Shown piece by piece: positions 62,226-64,000 of a stretch of 64,000 bases of DNA. Source of the stretch: CAJWPI01 sp964635015 (GTDB lineage Bacteria > Pseudomonadota > Gammaproteobacteria > Magnimaribacterales > Magnimaribacteraceae); the NCBI GenBank assembly GCA_964635015.1, contig CAZWMS010000003.1, positions 1-64,000 of the forward strand, given 5' to 3'. The notes beneath the pieces were generated by a model that was given only the letters and a program-made list of their open reading frames with translations, was not told the origin of the DNA and ran no database searches. Position 1 is the first letter of the stretch. Every line of letters starts with the position of its first letter. Made by a program: the position numbers and the translations under genes.

Positions 62226-63081
62226 GTGTTTCATAGGTCTGGGCGTGATGGGGTCATCAATAGCTACTCATGTAAGAAAAGGAGGATATCTTCTTTCACT
62301 TTTTAATAGAACAGAAGAGAAATCTAAGAAATGGGTAAGAAAACATGGAGGTATATCTTGTAAATCTCCTGCTGAAGCAGCCCTACACTGCGATATGGTT
62401 TTTCTATGTGTAGGCAAGGATGAAGACGTTAGATCTGTCCTCAATGGAGATGATGGTGTTCTTCAGTCTTTACAAAAGGGTAGCATAGTCGTAGATCATA
62501 CAACAACTTCAGCAACTCTAGCCAAGGAAATGGGAAAAGTTTGCCTAAAGAAAGAAATCTTTTTCTTAGACGCCCCAGTTTCAGGAGGGCAAATTGGAGC
62601 CGAAGAAGGAAAGCTTACTGTGATGGCCGGAGGAGATCAAAAAGCTTATAAAAGAAGCAAGAAGGTTGTAGATCTTTACTCAAAATCCTATGTCAGAATG
62701 GGCGATATAGGCTCAGGTCAGTTGACAAAAATGGTGAACCAAATCTGTTTAGCAGGATTGATACAAAGCTTAGCGGAGGGTATTCATTTTTCAAAGAAGG
62801 CTGGATTAGATACAAAAAAAGTTATAAAAGTTATTTCACAAGGGGCAGCTCAATCTTGGCAAATGGACAACAGATGGCAGACTATGCTCAAGGATGATTA
62901 TGAACATGGCTTCGCTGTAGATTGGATGCGTAAAGATTTAGGAATAGCAATGGAAGAAGGAAAGAGAAACCATTCAAAATTAGATTTGGTTAAATTAATA
63001 GATACATACTACTCTGAAATTCAAAAAATAAACGGTAGATTCGATACTTCTAGTTTATTAAAAAGACTTGATTCAGCATGA
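62215..63081 (+). CDS. beta-hydroxyacid dehydrogenase (possible tartronate semialdehyde reductase)
   Basis: NAD(P)-dependent dehydrogenase of the 3-hydroxyisobutyrate/GarR family. The Rossmann start IGLGVMGSSIATHV, the signature DAPVSGGQIGAEEGKLTVMAGG (119-140) and catalytic Lys172 in LTKMVNQICLAG are all present. At 288 residues it is normal. Substrate choice within the family cannot be read directly. The next gene, overlapping by 4 bp (ATGA), looks like a glycerate 3-kinase, which favours tartronate semialdehyde reductase feeding D-glycerate, with 3-hydroxyisobutyrate or succinate semialdehyde as alternatives. Confidence 0.85.
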   Translation: MKNKCFIGLGVMGSSIATHVRKGGYLLSLFNRTEEKSKKWVRKHGGISCKSPAEAALHCDMVFLCVGKDEDVRSVLNGDDGVLQSLQKGSIVVDHTTTSATLAKEMGKVCLKKEIFFLDAPVSGGQIGAEEGKLTVMAGGDQKAYKRSKKVVDLYSKSYVRMGDIGSGQLTKMVNQICLAGLIQSLAEGIHFSKKAGLDTKKVIKVISQGAAQSWQMDNRWQTMLKDDYEHGFAVDWMRKDLGIAMEEGKRNHSKLDLVKLIDTYYSEIQKINGRFDTSSLLKRLDSA

Positions 63082-64000
63082 ATAATTTTCCAAGAAAAGA
63101 TGATCCATCCTGCCTTTCTTTTTTAGAGACTTCTAAGCACTCCCTTAAAGATCTTGAACATAAACTTAAAATAAACCATATAAGTAATAATTTCTTTGGA
63201 GAAATAGTAATACCATTAACAACCTATTTTAATAATTTACCTAAGAGAAAGAAACCTTATCTTATTTGCCTAACAGGAGGTCAAGGCTCGGGTAAAACCA
63301 CTCTTTCTGAATTCATCCAATTGGTTCTTAAGGAATCATGTAATAAATCTACAGTAGGTTTTTCTATAGATGATATTTATAAGACAAAAGAAGAAAGAAA
63401 AGAACTTTCAGAGACAGTCCATCCTCTTTGCAAAGTCAGAGGTGTTCCAGGTACTCATAATATTAAAATGGGACTAGATACCCTAAGGTCTTTGTACGAT
63501 GCCTCTCCAAAGACCCTCACTTTGATTCCTTCTTTCTGCAAGCCTTTAGATGAACATTATCCGAGAGAAAAGTGGAAAAAATATTTTGGAAAACCCAATT
63601 TTATATTCTTTGATGCATGGTGTGGAGGAGCTAAATCTATTAGTGAGGAAGACTGGAAACCACCTATGAATGATTTGGAAAGAGAGGAGGATCCTGATGG
63701 CATTTGGTCTAAATGGAGCAATCAACAGTTAGCTGGCGAATACCAAGAGCTTTTTTCATTATTTGATTTTCTTGTTTTAATCAAAGTTCCAAACATTAGT
63801 TTTGTATATCAAAGCAGATGGATACAAGAGCAAACACTTAGGAGAACTTTATCTAGTAAAAAATTAAAAAAAAAGCTAATGACGAAACGTGAAGTTTATA
63901 GATTTGTTATGCATTATGAGCGTTTAACACATTATATTTTAGAAGAGATGCCCAGTTTTGCCGATATAGTTTTAGAAAGGGATGAGCAATTTAATTTTTT
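63078..64000 (+). CDS. D-glycerate 3-kinase-like protein, 5' part
   Basis: The first 307 codons of a gene running off the right edge. The P-loop GGQGSGKT is at residues 67-74. SIDDIYKTKEER, HPLCKVRGVPGTHN and FFDAWCGGAKS follow, then IPSFCKPLDEHYPREKW and DFLVLIKVPNISFVYQSRWIQEQ. These are the motifs of plant and bacterial GLYK and yeast Tda10, which phosphorylate D-glycerate to 3-phosphoglycerate. Its ATG overlaps the stop of the preceding dehydrogenase (ATGA), so the two are coupled. Uridine-kinase-like or pantothenate-kinase-like activity is an alternative within the fold. Confidence 0.8.
   Translation, partial: MNNFPRKDDPSCLSFLETSKHSLKDLEHKLKINHISNNFFGEIVIPLTTYFNNLPKRKKPYLICLTGGQGSGKTTLSEFIQLVLKESCNKSTVGFSIDDIYKTKEERKELSETVHPLCKVRGVPGTHNIKMGLDTLRSLYDASPKTLTLIPSFCKPLDEHYPREKWKKYFGKPNFIFFDAWCGGAKSISEEDWKPPMNDLEREEDPDGIWSKWSNQQLAGEYQELFSLFDFLVLIKVPNISFVYQSRWIQEQTLRRTLSSKKLKKKLMTKREVYRFVMHYERLTHYILEEMPSFADIVLERDEQFNF

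Overview
The window is AT-rich bacterial chromosome, about one third G+C by eye. It is densely packed with core genes of a streamlined Gram-negative, most likely a marine gammaproteobacterium. The gene orders rluD-pgeF divergent from bamD, proA-nadD-rsfS-rlmH-mrdA-rodA-mltB-dacA, leuS-lptE-holA and aroQ-accB-accC are gammaproteobacterial. The low G+C, the near absence of spacers and the mix of lipid and terpenoid enzymes (cytochrome P450, carotenoid oxygenase, acyl-CoA dehydrogenase, CaiB-type CoA-transferase, PaaI thioesterase, DUF5916 outer-membrane protein) recall the SAR86 clade. That placement is an inference from gene content, not a phylogenetic result. I see no phage, insertion sequence, CRISPR array, rRNA or convincing tRNA.

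Layout. 1-1451: methylthioadenosine/adenine salvage (mtnP fragment, apt) and a NeuD/PglD-like acyltransferase. 1653-5363: aldo/keto reductase, then a minus-strand rubrerythrin / Fe-S oxidoreductase / DUF3501 operon with an internal terminator. 5622-8267: coaD, then tolC-mutM on the minus strand. 8407-14648: thiC, peroxiredoxin, and a P450 / unknown / APH-like kinase / small helical protein cluster. 15054-20122: topoisomerase IV (parE, parC) and an RmuC-like protein. 20171-25591: argD-type aminotransferase and CoA-ester genes in two divergent operons. 25592-34076: a PDZ protein, PPi-type phosphofructokinase, mpl with an M19 dipeptidase lipoprotein, a Lon-N protein, an MDR reductase with a carotenoid oxygenase, and DedA.

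34117-49039: a cell-envelope and housekeeping block. proA, nadD, rsfS, rlmH, mrdA, rodA, mltB, dacA and a D-amino-acid aminotransferase run rightward and meet a leftward aroQ-accB-accC-leuS-lptE-holA operon. 49105-56978: a stand-alone DsbD N-terminal domain head-to-head with a PCu(A)C-like copper chaperone, a lipase-family hydrolase, an orphan double-ATPase ABC protein, ilvD, trxA, rho, a small membrane protein and rsmD. 57122-64000: a DUF5916 protein, PP0621-family protein and bamD, then rluD, pgeF, a beta-hydroxyacid dehydrogenase and the start of a D-glycerate 3-kinase-like gene cut by the window edge.

Genes commonly overlap by a few bases or abut, and convergent pairs have almost no spacer. 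Only one strong intrinsic terminator is visible. Several genes have a perfect TATAAT box so close to the start codon that their mRNAs should have little or no leader. The least ordinary items are the P450/kinase cluster, whose kinase and small partner resemble the LvaA/LvaB arrangement; the lone DsbD-alpha domain beside a copper chaperone; a PDZ domain apparently inserted in an NTF2-like fold; and the terminator inside the rubrerythrin operon. No clearly new multi-gene system stands out.
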